23,229 nt of DNA, taken from contig NZ_AJZM02000355.1 of the NCBI RefSeq assembly GCF_000272405.2, forward strand, positions 36,839-60,067, read 5' to 3'. The notes beneath the pieces are model-generated. The model was given only the letters and a program-made list of their open reading frames with translations, was not told the origin of the DNA and did not search any database. The position numbers were made by a program, and so were the translations under genes. Shown here one piece after another: positions 7,601-13,784 of the stretch (the stretch's first letter is position 1; every line of letters starts with the position of its first letter). The DNA comes from Vibrio tasmaniensis 1F-187. Its GTDB lineage: Bacteria; Pseudomonadota; Gammaproteobacteria; Enterobacterales; Vibrionaceae.

Positions 7601-9991
7601 GGAAATTTAGGTTCGGACCATGCTTTAGAATTATTGCTTCCAGCTCAAGGTGATTTGGATATCATAATTAGCAGTCCTACTGCAGATTCTATTATTCGAG
7701 GTGAGACGCTTGAAATGAACTTTAAGGTCAAGGTTAGGAAAAATTCTGATCTTGAAAATGTCGTAGCTAACCTGGATGGTGCGGCGTACAATTTAAATGA
7801 TCACCCGGAAAAATTTTATCCTTTTACAACGTGTGCCAATGGTTATTTTTGCTCCACATTTATCGCTCCATTAGATGATAAGCTTGATGGGCAGAGCATC
7901 AAGCCACGAATTCAAGTCATTGATGTATGGGGTGAGTCAAAAAGTGATGAAGTCAGGGTAATGGTAGATAATAGTAAGCCAAATATTGACGGCTCTGTAA
8001 CTCTTAGCCAATCTCAGGATAATGCGAACCTGATTAGATTTCAATTTTCTGCTTGGGATGATGGCAGTGGTTTGGCAAGCGTTAAGTATACAGTGATTAA
8101 TCCTAAGCATGTTTTCGATAAAGATGACGTTGGCGACAGCTCACACCTCTATTTTGAGCTTCCAAAAACTGACTTACAAGGAGTAAGCTCAATTCGAGTC
8201 AATGTCGAAGCAACGGATAATGTTGGTTGGGCTCAAAACAAGACAATCGATATAGATATAAGTACCCCAACCATTGGAGTGGCTTTTGATGGAATATCAA
8301 GCTTGCAAGGAGGCAAGCTTGTTTTTACCAACAACAGCCAGGTATTCAACATTACGTCTAATGAGGGGGCGAACGTAAAGGCTTCGCACTATTCTATCGA
8401 TTTGATTCCTAATTCAGGTAGCACGATTAGCTTTACTGGAAAAATCGTGTCTGCTAAAGGCTCAGACACTATGACTTTTGGCGTTGATGACCAATTACCG
8501 TATAAGTACAAAGTAACGGTGACTGACTTTATAGGGCGGACCATCACTGATTTTGACATGTTCAATCGAAGTTACAATGCTCAAGGGGTTGAATCGATTG
8601 TTGATTACCAAGCGCCAGTTATCACAAGTATAACTGGTAGTCAGGATTCGATGACTCCTGTGAACGGTCAATATTATGTGAATGTTAGAGCATACCTTTC
8701 AGATAAGAACATAAGTAGTGTGGCTTCGACTGCAGATAATGGGACGGGTATCCTTGTTAATCCTCAGTCGATAGTAAAACCCGCCAATGACGGTGACCCA
8801 TACTTGATACGTTACCTGTTATCACCGGGCAACTACTCGCTAAAAGTAACAGCAGTAGATTTAGTTGGTCATAAAGTTGATAAATTAATAGCTCAGAAAG
8901 TAGAAGCCGCAAGCATTCCAGCACTCGCGATATCGACAACCGCGTCAATGCCATTAGCTGGTGGCGTTGAAATTCCGCTATTGTTTACCTTTACCGAGGA
9001 GGTCAACAACTTTGAATTTTTGGATTTGAAAGTGAACGCCAGTGATGGCAACGATACCGGGATTTTGAAGCAGGCTTCTTGGAGAACGACAGACAATATA
9101 ACTTGGACTGTTGACTACATAACTCCAATAAAACAGAACAAAACCATCACGATACGGGTAGATGATGATAGCTATCAAAGCGTAAATACTATCCCCGGCA
9201 CAGGGGATAGTTTGGTTTTGGGGGTTGAGGGTGTGTTACCAACCCTGTCTAGCGTGAAATTTGCGCCAATGCACCAGGAAACAGGCAAAGATGTAAAAGT
9301 AACCCTTGAGTTTGATAAAAAATTACAAGAAGTAACGGCCATGCTTGGTGGTAATCAAATCAACTCACTAACTGCCACGGCTGATAATAAAGTTTGGCAG
9401 GGTAACGTTCAGGTGCCTGATACCAATGAATTAACTGTGGCTCTGATTGTAGACCAGTACAAAGATCTCGTGGGTAATGTGGGCACGCAAGACCGTACAC
9501 ATTCACTGCCTATCACGCCCACGTTGGTTATCACGCCAGTGAGCAACGTGGACGGCAGTAACGCCACGAACTTGGTGTTTTCAGGTACATCGACGCGTTT
9601 TGATGGCCAAGGGCTTAGCCTGGAAGTGAAAGCGCAGGGCAATGATGCGGTGTTGAAAAGTGGCTCTGCGACAGTCGCCAACGGTGGGGCTTGGAGTAGC
9701 AGTACCGTTGACATCAGCGATCAACCGAACGGCAGCTACACCGTCATTGTGACGGGCACTAATGCTTCAGGCGTGCAAGTCACCGAAAGCGCAAGCTTTA
9801 CGCTCGCGCAAGCCATGCCGACGTTAACGAGCGCGACGTTTAACCCAACGGTTCAAGCAATAAGAGCTGAAGAGGCTGTGATTGAATCGGTTTTTACTCT
9901 GAATAGTGACGTGAGATCCACGGCGGTTATTAAACCAAACCTATTTCATCAAACTTTTGAGTTAGATAGTAATAAAAAATTCGCAGCATAG
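1691..9991 (+). CDS. Giant Ig-like repeat lipoprotein (2766 aa)
   Basis: A probable outer-membrane or surface lipoprotein of unknown role, perhaps adhesive. Residues 1-22 form a lipoprotein signal with lipobox LSAC (C23), followed by a flexible GGGEGGGD stretch. Residues about 38-125 resemble a carboxypeptidase-regulatory-like beta domain. Residues about 135-310 form a helical domain, repeated at about 870-1055 (shared features: DGL, a Gly stretch, SD-x-Y, DLAQ). Many Ig/cadherin-like sandwiches of roughly 90-110 residues fill the rest. At least ten end in a D-x-x-G-N-like strand, for example ASDSKGN, GSDVRGN, LSDSAGN, ATDNVGW and AVDLVGH. Apart from C23, the 14 cysteines I could find fall in seven close pairs, which fits oxidative folding outside the cytoplasm. 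Near the C-terminus (residues about 2580-2710) the DNA becomes visibly richer in G+C. A new repeat opens at P2710 and breaks off near 2723, leaving an unrelated tail of about 43 residues, so the C-terminus is probably truncated or recombined. A terminator follows 28 bases after the stop. I do not recognise a named gene. Confidence 0.85.
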   Translation: MFTKYTHKSTLGLIVTSLFLSACGGGEGGGDNIPPARNTGSISGNVYDAPVSGAKIEVFEYKDGNLGRKLASTTSDAFGDYKVEFESSSMPLFIVAKEGSYTDPLTKNTVSSSNGKTLRLEAMVNYKEGGDQSLMITPLTNIVSGLTKYKIGKGSSDSDAISESINSINDMYGFNVNETKPIDITKGGQSSFATSGHKYGALLTAYSSFANDLIQKYGETQSDIYTSIHLADIQYRDVIADGLLDGQEISAVSGGVTPLTFGQQKVSSDIYTNDLAQHVLIVVNDLNLNVSGTDAGEYVEFSNKVNELGTSTGTEGVLPPRDETAIDTQAPTVSRTDSGVLAGVDRLDIKINDEIGVQGVSAYLEYQLNGEWSYGNKCDDKTTSGSDFCFIEFNDFQGGLRETSVKVRVDTKAIDNVEIDPKTDISNVTAARLVFYTTDVLGNELVKTRNSGHYVDFKWDNYAPVIEVTSSSSINNNTKEYVLKGIVKEGSQQVESVTVSFKGGLDEVVACGGYTCEFSKEYSTSEFVTRTTFEIKASDSKGNIGKKLHEVARDDQVPAQVISYPENAPMNYVNVGVDGERITKEDIYTQDTYTSESVNSSRDYLKIDYLYASKGILNSIPSVDFSNFNVNILKENKIPYIRVRVSDGNGDIGLGASAEKLKLVVKYYVSQNNDNNYVLQKVTDTVASSANIPHESISDEDGHVNEVVYYVPFVKEILGDNFDSTSENASQKLVIQTIDESENESAEQDVYFRSSFDLPTMTIVTPFIGANVLLEGLNPKGEFTSLGRCTTIQHIESNGVTKALDVAGCDTTTDVVNYDFMRVRLIGVDGNTQPYYYKWQKNPDSQSEKVDLNSTNLGAYFKLNGSKTLYITELSAYQTGLFDSQWNQVEAGNKTPEVASQILGDVQNALANGSNSFFGFDPTLVSYATNEMLKSSIPEKLSNNYIHRFLVEAIYDLTQKHNMLLSSSVDFASAIYDDLQYDGLANGIGSGGKKLVLDSYEFSSDSYRHDLAQSYYDIMTVKYGVEANFAQRYADHISMANPDLNNKSVIEGEGESIDKSPPKPSLNIENGRETWIGNKHYVAGVVDSRVVLEDPSGIVVKAGSQPSFSTMWYEKNKPNAGIPIDVNIQESGSGDNYKKEYLFTLNTESSDLKGMVEFALITSAMDEHQNSYGYNGHAPHTVRLYIDNEFPFATYISPSDGNGQPIDESVYLNTNYVQELTFKIDDIVGDKLNMRGLTFYNSVTGVTHDYEANSHFSSNTENDFKVKLCSGNKCSTEGKIISPEDGNWAVYVNAEDNLSNKVNRQTPNAPKFNVLLDSKGPVVNGAKITNYLGGNSSWVPDITWSLSPGSLVEVDMKRESGRRFTLKHYETEPAASAEPYLLGIQPNVEVRMVADAFKYNEKNVFYVTATDSSYPSGTNSGEFEFQVDNKGPVIELAEPWVADNNSGESYVVGSHFTVKLNSISDDSDVSKVELWQQGQGAAIRSIVPKNPTQPFDIEIAENLSRNIVIGDDNKANLYLKAVDEYGFESETEMKAILLDREGPSLKLNAFDPDSYYVGGYIFNLSAQDLNGRGTASTDGVNQATLEYWTFKENASDASTSVGEDMKVPLGGQNDGDSAVRTMRLAGSDVRGNTTSVDYAVKVQNSEPTIHSVTFKYEDGTPISSSGGNQITRNDPVIITIDAEDQSGIPLVEGTYQYGEQSNKISFSQKGGLWQARLTSAELSNDGSYELRFKVYNNVRYNSGQERPVTERSESINVQRQGVVLSIAKPNDFQSHIAGDTLNVEFGPVGDVKAKKLECWVRENYTSDGVPNDGSNNAYSGVITNPQESYKCGVKTNVNMSVSPVVLIAKTVGTNGTETVSKFSFNMMDIEAPLVEQNTYQFTGNDVGLNAKGQKMLSLTLSFKDNLSGVNISDGKKPILVRNRLNIPFEPKSCSTVSDVTTCTYTELYADILPPGALRHLYTIKNLSDSAGNLGSDHALELLLPAQGDLDIIISSPTADSIIRGETLEMNFKVKVRKNSDLENVVANLDGAAYNLNDHPEKFYPFTTCANGYFCSTFIAPLDDKLDGQSIKPRIQVIDVWGESKSDEVRVMVDNSKPNIDGSVTLSQSQDNANLIRFQFSAWDDGSGLASVKYTVINPKHVFDKDDVGDSSHLYFELPKTDLQGVSSIRVNVEATDNVGWAQNKTIDIDISTPTIGVAFDGISSLQGGKLVFTNNSQVFNITSNEGANVKASHYSIDLIPNSGSTISFTGKIVSAKGSDTMTFGVDDQLPYKYKVTVTDFIGRTITDFDMFNRSYNAQGVESIVDYQAPVITSITGSQDSMTPVNGQYYVNVRAYLSDKNISSVASTADNGTGILVNPQSIVKPANDGDPYLIRYLLSPGNYSLKVTAVDLVGHKVDKLIAQKVEAASIPALAISTTASMPLAGGVEIPLLFTFTEEVNNFEFLDLKVNASDGNDTGILKQASWRTTDNITWTVDYITPIKQNKTITIRVDDDSYQSVNTIPGTGDSLVLGVEGVLPTLSSVKFAPMHQETGKDVKVTLEFDKKLQEVTAMLGGNQINSLTATADNKVWQGNVQVPDTNELTVALIVDQYKDLVGNVGTQDRTHSLPITPTLVITPVSNVDGSNATNLVFSGTSTRFDGQGLSLEVKAQGNDAVLKSGSATVANGGAWSSSTVDISDQPNGSYTVIVTGTNASGVQVTESASFTLAQAMPTLTSATFNPTVQAIRAEEAVIESVFTLNSDVRSTAVIKPNLFHQTFELDSNKKFAA
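8298..8326 (+). other. Terminator-like hairpin inside the giant lipoprotein gene
   Basis: CAAGCTTGC (8298-8306) and GCAAGCTTG (8313-8321) form a perfect 9-bp stem with a 6-base loop. Five T follow directly (8322-8326). The shape is that of an intrinsic terminator, but it lies within an open reading frame. Translating ribosomes would normally prevent it from acting, so a role in polarity is conjecture. Confidence 0.5.
9188..9211 (+). other. Second strong hairpin inside the giant lipoprotein gene
   Basis: ACTATCCCC (9188-9196) and GGGGATAGT (9203-9211) form a perfect 9-bp stem with a 6-base loop. A T/G-rich stretch follows instead of a clean T tract. The stem and loop sizes equal those of the hairpin at 8298-8321, although the sequence differs. 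Confidence 0.45.
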
Positions 9992-10018
9992 CGCCAATCG
10001 TTATGCAAGAAATAAGAA

Positions 10019-10048
10019 AAAGGTCTGCCCGTTGAGCAGACCTTTTTT
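10019..10048 (+). terminator. Rho-independent terminator after the giant lipoprotein gene
   Basis: AAAGGTCTGC (10019-10028) and GCAGACCTTT (10036-10045) make a perfect 10-bp stem with a 7-base loop, followed by more T. The A-rich left flank could allow some activity in the other direction. Confidence 0.9.
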
Positions 10049-10312
10049 ATACACATATCTCAGGCTATAGATATTTAAGCGTACTGTATCCCTATTGCCT
10101 CTAATTTCTCCACAAATATCGATATAATGTTCAGTGTGAATGTTATTTTCAATTAATGTCCATTTTTATTGAAATATTTTCTTTCAAATTAATTCATTAT
10201 TTAGGTGAAATTTAACTAAGATAATTATTATAACTAGTGATGTGATCAAAATACTGATTTTATCGATATTTTGCATAGTGTTTTTTGATGTGAGCCCCAT
10301 AAAAGTACCATC

Positions 10313-10340
10313 TTGATAATAGATGGGGACTCTATATAGT
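10313..10340 (+). promoter_or_regulatory. Putative promoter of an orphan small transcript
   Basis: TTGATA (10313-10318) and TATAGT (10335-10340) are separated by 16 bases. The predicted start near 10347 falls at the left arm of a hairpin, and the next terminator lies about 105 bases farther on. No open reading frame with a ribosome site begins in between. Confidence 0.35.
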
Positions 10341-10346
10341 AGCCAC

Positions 10347-10477
10347 ATCACACTTTGTAATTAGTGTGGTGTTCTGCTTTGGGTAATTATTTTAACCCCT
10401 ATTTTTAGCTAGTTTGTTTATTTAAACATGTTGTCTATTAGCTGTGTTTGTGTGGGAATTTATTCCCACTTTTTTTT
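10347..10477 (+). ncRNA. Candidate small RNA of about 130 nt
   Basis: The unit is bounded by a plausible promoter (10313-10340) and a strong terminator (10452-10477), with no protein gene inside. Its 5' end would form a hairpin from ACATCACACT (10345-10354) and AGTGTGGTGT (10363-10372), with one G-U pair. A weaker GGGT/ACCC stem lies near 10381-10400, then a U-rich single-stranded region, then the terminator hairpin with a U tail. This layout of 5' hairpin, U-rich linker and terminator stem is common in Hfq-dependent sRNAs. It does not resemble Qrr, Spot 42 or another vibrio sRNA that I can recall. The existence of a transcript is inference. Confidence 0.35.
10452..10477 (+). terminator. Strong rho-independent terminator with no upstream protein gene
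   Basis: GTGGGAA (10452-10458) and TTCCCAC (10463-10469) pair around a 4-base loop and are followed by eight T (10470-10477). The preceding coding gene already has its own terminator more than 400 bases earlier, so this one implies a separate short transcript. Confidence 0.75.
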
Positions 10478-10635
10478 ACTCTTTTACTATCGATACATAA
10501 TGCTTATACAAGCTTGCTAACTCGAAGGTATGTCGCCACTAGATACGTATTTCCGGTTTTGTTGGCATTGACTTTAACGTGTTACAACGAATGTTACATG
10601 ATGTTGATGCGTAATTATCTGCTCCGTTAGCTTGC

Positions 10636-10670
10636 TAGTCAAATTGACTATTTATCCTGTTTAATTGACT
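10636..10670. promoter_or_regulatory. Operator-like palindrome with spaced direct repeat
   Basis: TAGTCAA (10636-10642), one central base, then TTGACTA (10644-10650) make a 15-bp palindrome. AATTGACT within it (10642-10649) recurs at 10663-10670, exactly 21 bp later, about two helical turns. Such an arrangement suits a dimeric regulator. It lies upstream of the only promoter-like sequence found for the three-gene module. The regulator is unknown. Confidence 0.35.
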
Positions 10671-10697
10671 GTTTTGCTAGCGTTTTAGCAGGTGGTG

Positions 10698-10728
10698 TTA
10701 CCATTTCTAATTTGTTGAAATTTATAAT
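10698..10728 (+). promoter_or_regulatory. Weak candidate promoter of the three-gene module
   Basis: A perfect TATAAT (10723-10728) is preceded by only a poor -35 (TTACCA, 10698-10703, 19-base gap), as expected if an activator is needed. It would give a leader of roughly 90 bases before the ATG at 10827. No sigma54 -24/-12 element was found here, although VasH is encoded nearby. Confidence 0.25.
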
Positions 10729-10826
10729 TATTCCGCGTAGAATTTCTTCAACCAAATCGTTTTTTAAGCCTTATCAGCTTAGCTATCACCGCAACTATTG
10801 ATACCTGTAGGTTGTGGAGAATCCAA

Positions 10827-12566
10827 ATGCACTTAGTTTGCAAATTTATATCTAGTTCGTCCCTCAGTACGAACGACCTTCAATATGTCTTAACACCAGA
10901 TGAGTGTGTAGGGCTATTTTCGCGTGTGCGCACCCCTAAAGACATCTTGACTCAGTTACCAAGCACTCTGGTTCAGCAGATTACTGCGTCGGCTAAAAAA
11001 AATGTCCACAGCCTGCTCAACGCGATTCGAGTTGAACTCGTAAAAGCGAACTGGGTTTGCCTTTCTTTCAATGTGCGACGTAGTCCATTAACCAGTAAAC
11101 AGCTGGCAAGCTTTCCTAAACTGAAGATACATGTTGATAGGGTGAGTAATTGCAGTTCAGAGCGCGCTCACAAAGCCAACTACCAGCAAGTTGTCGATGA
11201 TGTACCTTTGGCACGTCACTATAGCTTCTCGCCAGTTGAACCCTCCCCAGAACACAAAATTGTGGTCGAGTTTGCGGGCCAGTGGTCTAGCAATGCGGCA
11301 TGTTTAGCGCTAAGTAAAACCGATGAACAGCAAGGAAAGGTTACGGTAGCAAAACCCGATCTCGCCAACAAACACCGCAGCCTAGCGACGTTTAAAGATC
11401 TCGAGGCTGAGGGCAAAACGCTTTATATTAAAATCCCTTGTAAAGACCGACCACAACCGATTTTATTGAAATTGGCTGAAGATCTACAACCCGTAGATAA
11501 AGAAAGTCAGATGGACGAATGGGATAATATATTAGTGCCTATTGTTCCACTTCATTTCCCTACTGGTGATCATTCTGATGAGGCGTCCGAAATTTTCGGC
11601 TCTGGATTTGTATATGTTATTTGGAACAATGAAATATGGCGTGAATTAGTCATTGAAAGAAATGGTTATTTTTCAGATATCGATATTAATGTTACTTCCA
11701 CCGACTCTAGGCCAAGAAGGCATGCCGATATACATATAGAGGACTCTGAGACAGGCGCTATACATACTTATGAACCCTTTAAGGTGTTGCAAAACGGTGA
11801 GGTCGTAAGTGAAGGTATGTTGAACGGTTCAGGTGAGGCGCGCATATTCAATCTAGTTGAGGAAGAAATTGAAATAGTTTTGACTGAGTATGATCCTCCA
11901 ATATCAATGAAAGTTGAAACTTTTGTTAGTCCAGTCGACGGTACCACTGGAGGAAGGGAAGCAAAAGGTTACTCATTGCCTCATATCTGGGTGCCGTACA
12001 AAGTTCAAGGTGAACCTCAAGATGTGTATATGTTTTACAGTTCGAATCAGTTAAGTCACAGTCAGTTATCTGAGCTAGCGTCGGCTCCGGAAGTTCAAGC
12101 GACAAAATTGGTCGATCTTGAGACATACAGTAGTGAACAGAGCTTTAAAACTGGTGATGGGATCACTCGATTGCTGTCTGTTTTGCCAAACGCTGCAAGT
12201 GATAAGCAGAGTGAATACGCGGTCCTTCAAAGTCAACTAAACCAAAATGTGGCTGCTGTTTATTTGAACAAGCCTGTAGAGCTTGTTTTTGAATATCCCG
12301 GTTATGCAACTTTGGATGAGTCAGACGATTATTTTGAGCTCAAGCAGTGTGATGGTGATTGGTCACAACGTGTATCGCTTCGTCAGTGTGCAAAAACAGA
12401 CAAAGGGGCTAGGTTAATTAGCTTCTCTGGCTGGCCAGTTGAAGTTGAAAAGGTCGATCTAGTGCGTGGCTATTTGGGTAACAGCAGGCAAAATCGTGAT
12501 AACCAAACCGTTATAATTCACCAGACACCCATTGCCGACTTATTGGCTTATAAGTCGAGCGAATAG
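10827..12566 (+). CDS. MIX-like, transthyretin-like T6SS-associated protein (579 aa)
   Basis: Probably a T6SS cargo, adaptor or effector protein; the biochemical role is unknown. The ATG at 10827 is chosen because GGAGA (10816-10820) lies six bases ahead of it. The in-frame TTG at 10812 sits upstream of that site. There is no signal peptide. Residues 236-244 read LVPIVPLHF, and residues 257-266 (FGSGFVYVIW, followed by NNEIWREL) fit the MIX pattern hRxGhhYhhh except that the Arg is Gly. MIX is an established marker of secreted T6SS effectors. Residues about 300-360 (YEPFKVLQNGEVVSEG, then NGSGEARIF) resemble the transthyretin-like beta segment seen in VgrG extensions and effectors (inference). 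Residues 370-579 are unrecognised, with IWVPYKV and FSGWPVEVEKVDL as marked stretches. The gene is first in a co-oriented set with a lipoprotein and an OmpA-domain protein. Confidence 0.75.
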   Translation: MHLVCKFISSSSLSTNDLQYVLTPDECVGLFSRVRTPKDILTQLPSTLVQQITASAKKNVHSLLNAIRVELVKANWVCLSFNVRRSPLTSKQLASFPKLKIHVDRVSNCSSERAHKANYQQVVDDVPLARHYSFSPVEPSPEHKIVVEFAGQWSSNAACLALSKTDEQQGKVTVAKPDLANKHRSLATFKDLEAEGKTLYIKIPCKDRPQPILLKLAEDLQPVDKESQMDEWDNILVPIVPLHFPTGDHSDEASEIFGSGFVYVIWNNEIWRELVIERNGYFSDIDINVTSTDSRPRRHADIHIEDSETGAIHTYEPFKVLQNGEVVSEGMLNGSGEARIFNLVEEEIEIVLTEYDPPISMKVETFVSPVDGTTGGREAKGYSLPHIWVPYKVQGEPQDVYMFYSSNQLSHSQLSELASAPEVQATKLVDLETYSSEQSFKTGDGITRLLSVLPNAASDKQSEYAVLQSQLNQNVAAVYLNKPVELVFEYPGYATLDESDDYFELKQCDGDWSQRVSLRQCAKTDKGARLISFSGWPVEVEKVDLVRGYLGNSRQNRDNQTVIIHQTPIADLLAYKSSE

Positions 12567-12597
12567 CGGCCAATGCCATTACATCAAGAATGTTATC

Positions 12598-12622
12598 TAT
12601 TTGCTTAACCTAAATGCAAATA
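12598..12622 (+). repeat. Inverted repeat in the leader of the lipoprotein gene
   Basis: TATTTGC (12598-12604) and GCAAATA (12616-12622) are perfect 7-base arms 11 bases apart. They lie between the first and second genes of the module and end 13 bases before the AAGAGA ribosome site. There is no T tract, so this is not a terminator. It could be an mRNA hairpin or a binding site. Confidence 0.35.
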
Positions 12623-12647
12623 CTCCTAATTATAAAGAGAATAACGA

Positions 12648-13784
12648 ATGAAACTACGTCATAGCTTAAGCCTTATTGCGTTGTTGGTATTGTCAGGATG
12701 CAACAACGAATCAGTAGAACCAACAGTACCTGAGCAGCAACAAGCGGTGAAGCCTCAGACCGTTGAAAATGATCCTGTTGCGTTAAAAAATGCACAGCAG
12801 TGGGATGATGGTCGTGTTTACATTACCGAAAATAATTACGTTATTTATGATAAAGAAACGGGTAAACCTAAATATACCATTCGAAAAGCTAAAGAGTGGC
12901 CACGAGAGGACATTAGCAACCAAGATTCCTATGATTTACCTAGAGTGGTGTTCCGTTGGGATAATGGACGAGGTGACTCGAAAGATCTCTATGAGATAGG
13001 AGACAAAGTATGGAGTGTCAAAACGGATGGTACTGACTTACGTTTAGTCGCAGATGAATTTGGCGGTATGGTTCGGTTAATGCGGATGTCTCCAAACAAT
13101 CGCTACTTAGCTCTGGCGTATTCCGCCGAAGAAGGGATGTTTAAGGTCATTAAAGATCTCAAGACGGGCGAGTATATCGAGCTAGGTCGCTCTCGCGGTT
13201 ATCCAGAATTCCTTTGGGCGGAAGACAGCAGTTACCTCTACTACGTTGATAAATTTAGAGACTGGAAGTACACCTTAGCGACTGGTGTTAAGCGACAAGT
13301 AGAAACAGAGTTTAACGAGTATTCTGTGATTTATCAGGGGAAGCGGGTAATTGCTTCGGATTTAGGGGTTGGAGTATATGATGAATCGCAAGATGAATGG
13401 CTATATAGCGTAGTTCCTGATGAAACGAGTGAGGTGGCAGTTGCACGTTTTAGGAATAAATCTATAAGCCCGACAGGTCGGTATGTCTGGGCTGAGACGC
13501 GAACACACCGCTACCTAATAGATGTAAAAAACAAGTCCTTCCAATCGGAAGAAATAATTCCACGAGCAATGGGCAAGTTTCGCTATTTTGAAGTTTTGGG
13601 CAAAGATGCGAATTATATTCATGAAGGAGCAGCTCGAGTTGTTGTTAGTAAACTAACAGAAGAAAAACACTTTGGTCCTTATTTAAAATGGAAACAGACC
13701 AATAGCGGTCACAGTGCAGACCTATCTTCTCTTTATAATGCTTTTGCCAACAATGGTGATTTTGTAACAGGAGATGAACTATGA
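12648..13784 (+). CDS. Beta-propeller (PD40/TolB-like) lipoprotein, candidate immunity or assembly partner
   Basis: A 378-residue lipoprotein, exported and lipidated at C18 (lipobox LSGC after a 17-residue signal). AAGAGA at 12635-12640 is the ribosome site. Residue 19 is Asn, not Asp, so retention at the inner membrane is not signalled by the usual enterobacterial rule. A Pro/Gln-rich linker (about 24-45) leads to a beta-rich domain. SPNNRYLAL (148-156) and SPTGRYVWA (274-282) match the strand motif of PD40/TolB-like propeller blades, and WSVKTDGTDLRLV is the preceding type of blade strand. Its stop overlaps the start of the OmpA-domain gene (ATGA), so the two are translationally coupled. 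A small periplasmic lipoprotein directly ahead of a large putative toxin is a usual immunity arrangement, but here it precedes rather than follows its partner. It could equally be a partner that anchors or folds the large protein. Confidence 0.82.
   Translation: MKLRHSLSLIALLVLSGCNNESVEPTVPEQQQAVKPQTVENDPVALKNAQQWDDGRVYITENNYVIYDKETGKPKYTIRKAKEWPREDISNQDSYDLPRVVFRWDNGRGDSKDLYEIGDKVWSVKTDGTDLRLVADEFGGMVRLMRMSPNNRYLALAYSAEEGMFKVIKDLKTGEYIELGRSRGYPEFLWAEDSSYLYYVDKFRDWKYTLATGVKRQVETEFNEYSVIYQGKRVIASDLGVGVYDESQDEWLYSVVPDETSEVAVARFRNKSISPTGRYVWAETRTHRYLIDVKNKSFQSEEIIPRAMGKFRYFEVLGKDANYIHEGAARVVVSKLTEEKHFGPYLKWKQTNSGHSADLSSLYNAFANNGDFVTGDEL

Larger units (their letters stand above)
9992..10826. other. 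Non-coding interval between the giant lipoprotein gene and the three-gene module
   Basis: About 830 bp without a credible protein gene; the frames here are short and cross terminator structures. It contains the lipoprotein terminator (10019-10048), an AT-rich stretch without recognisable structure (about 10050-10310), a candidate small RNA unit (10313-10477), about 150 bp in which I see nothing (10480-10630), palindromic and direct repeats (10636-10670), and a weak promoter with the leader of the downstream operon. Confidence 0.7.

Noticed and set aside
10345..10372. Inverted repeat as a terminator
   Set aside because: No T tract follows. It fits better as the 5' hairpin of a small transcript or a binding site.
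10562..10577. sigma54-like -24 element (TTGGCA) upstream of the three-gene module
   Set aside because: The GC expected at -12 is replaced by AA at the required distance, so it does not meet the minimal GG-N10-GC rule.
10590..10620. Similarity of a TGTTGATGCGTAATTA stretch to the putative IS end at 23211
   Set aside because: The match has a two-base insertion and no partner repeat or transposase, so chance in AT-rich DNA explains it.
10448..10630. 60-codon open frame in the intergenic region
   Set aside because: It begins in the orphan terminator, lacks a ribosome site, and its translation shows no recognisable domain.
10812..10826. Upstream TTG start for the MIX-like protein
   Set aside because: It lies ahead of the GGAGA ribosome site that correctly serves the ATG at 10827.
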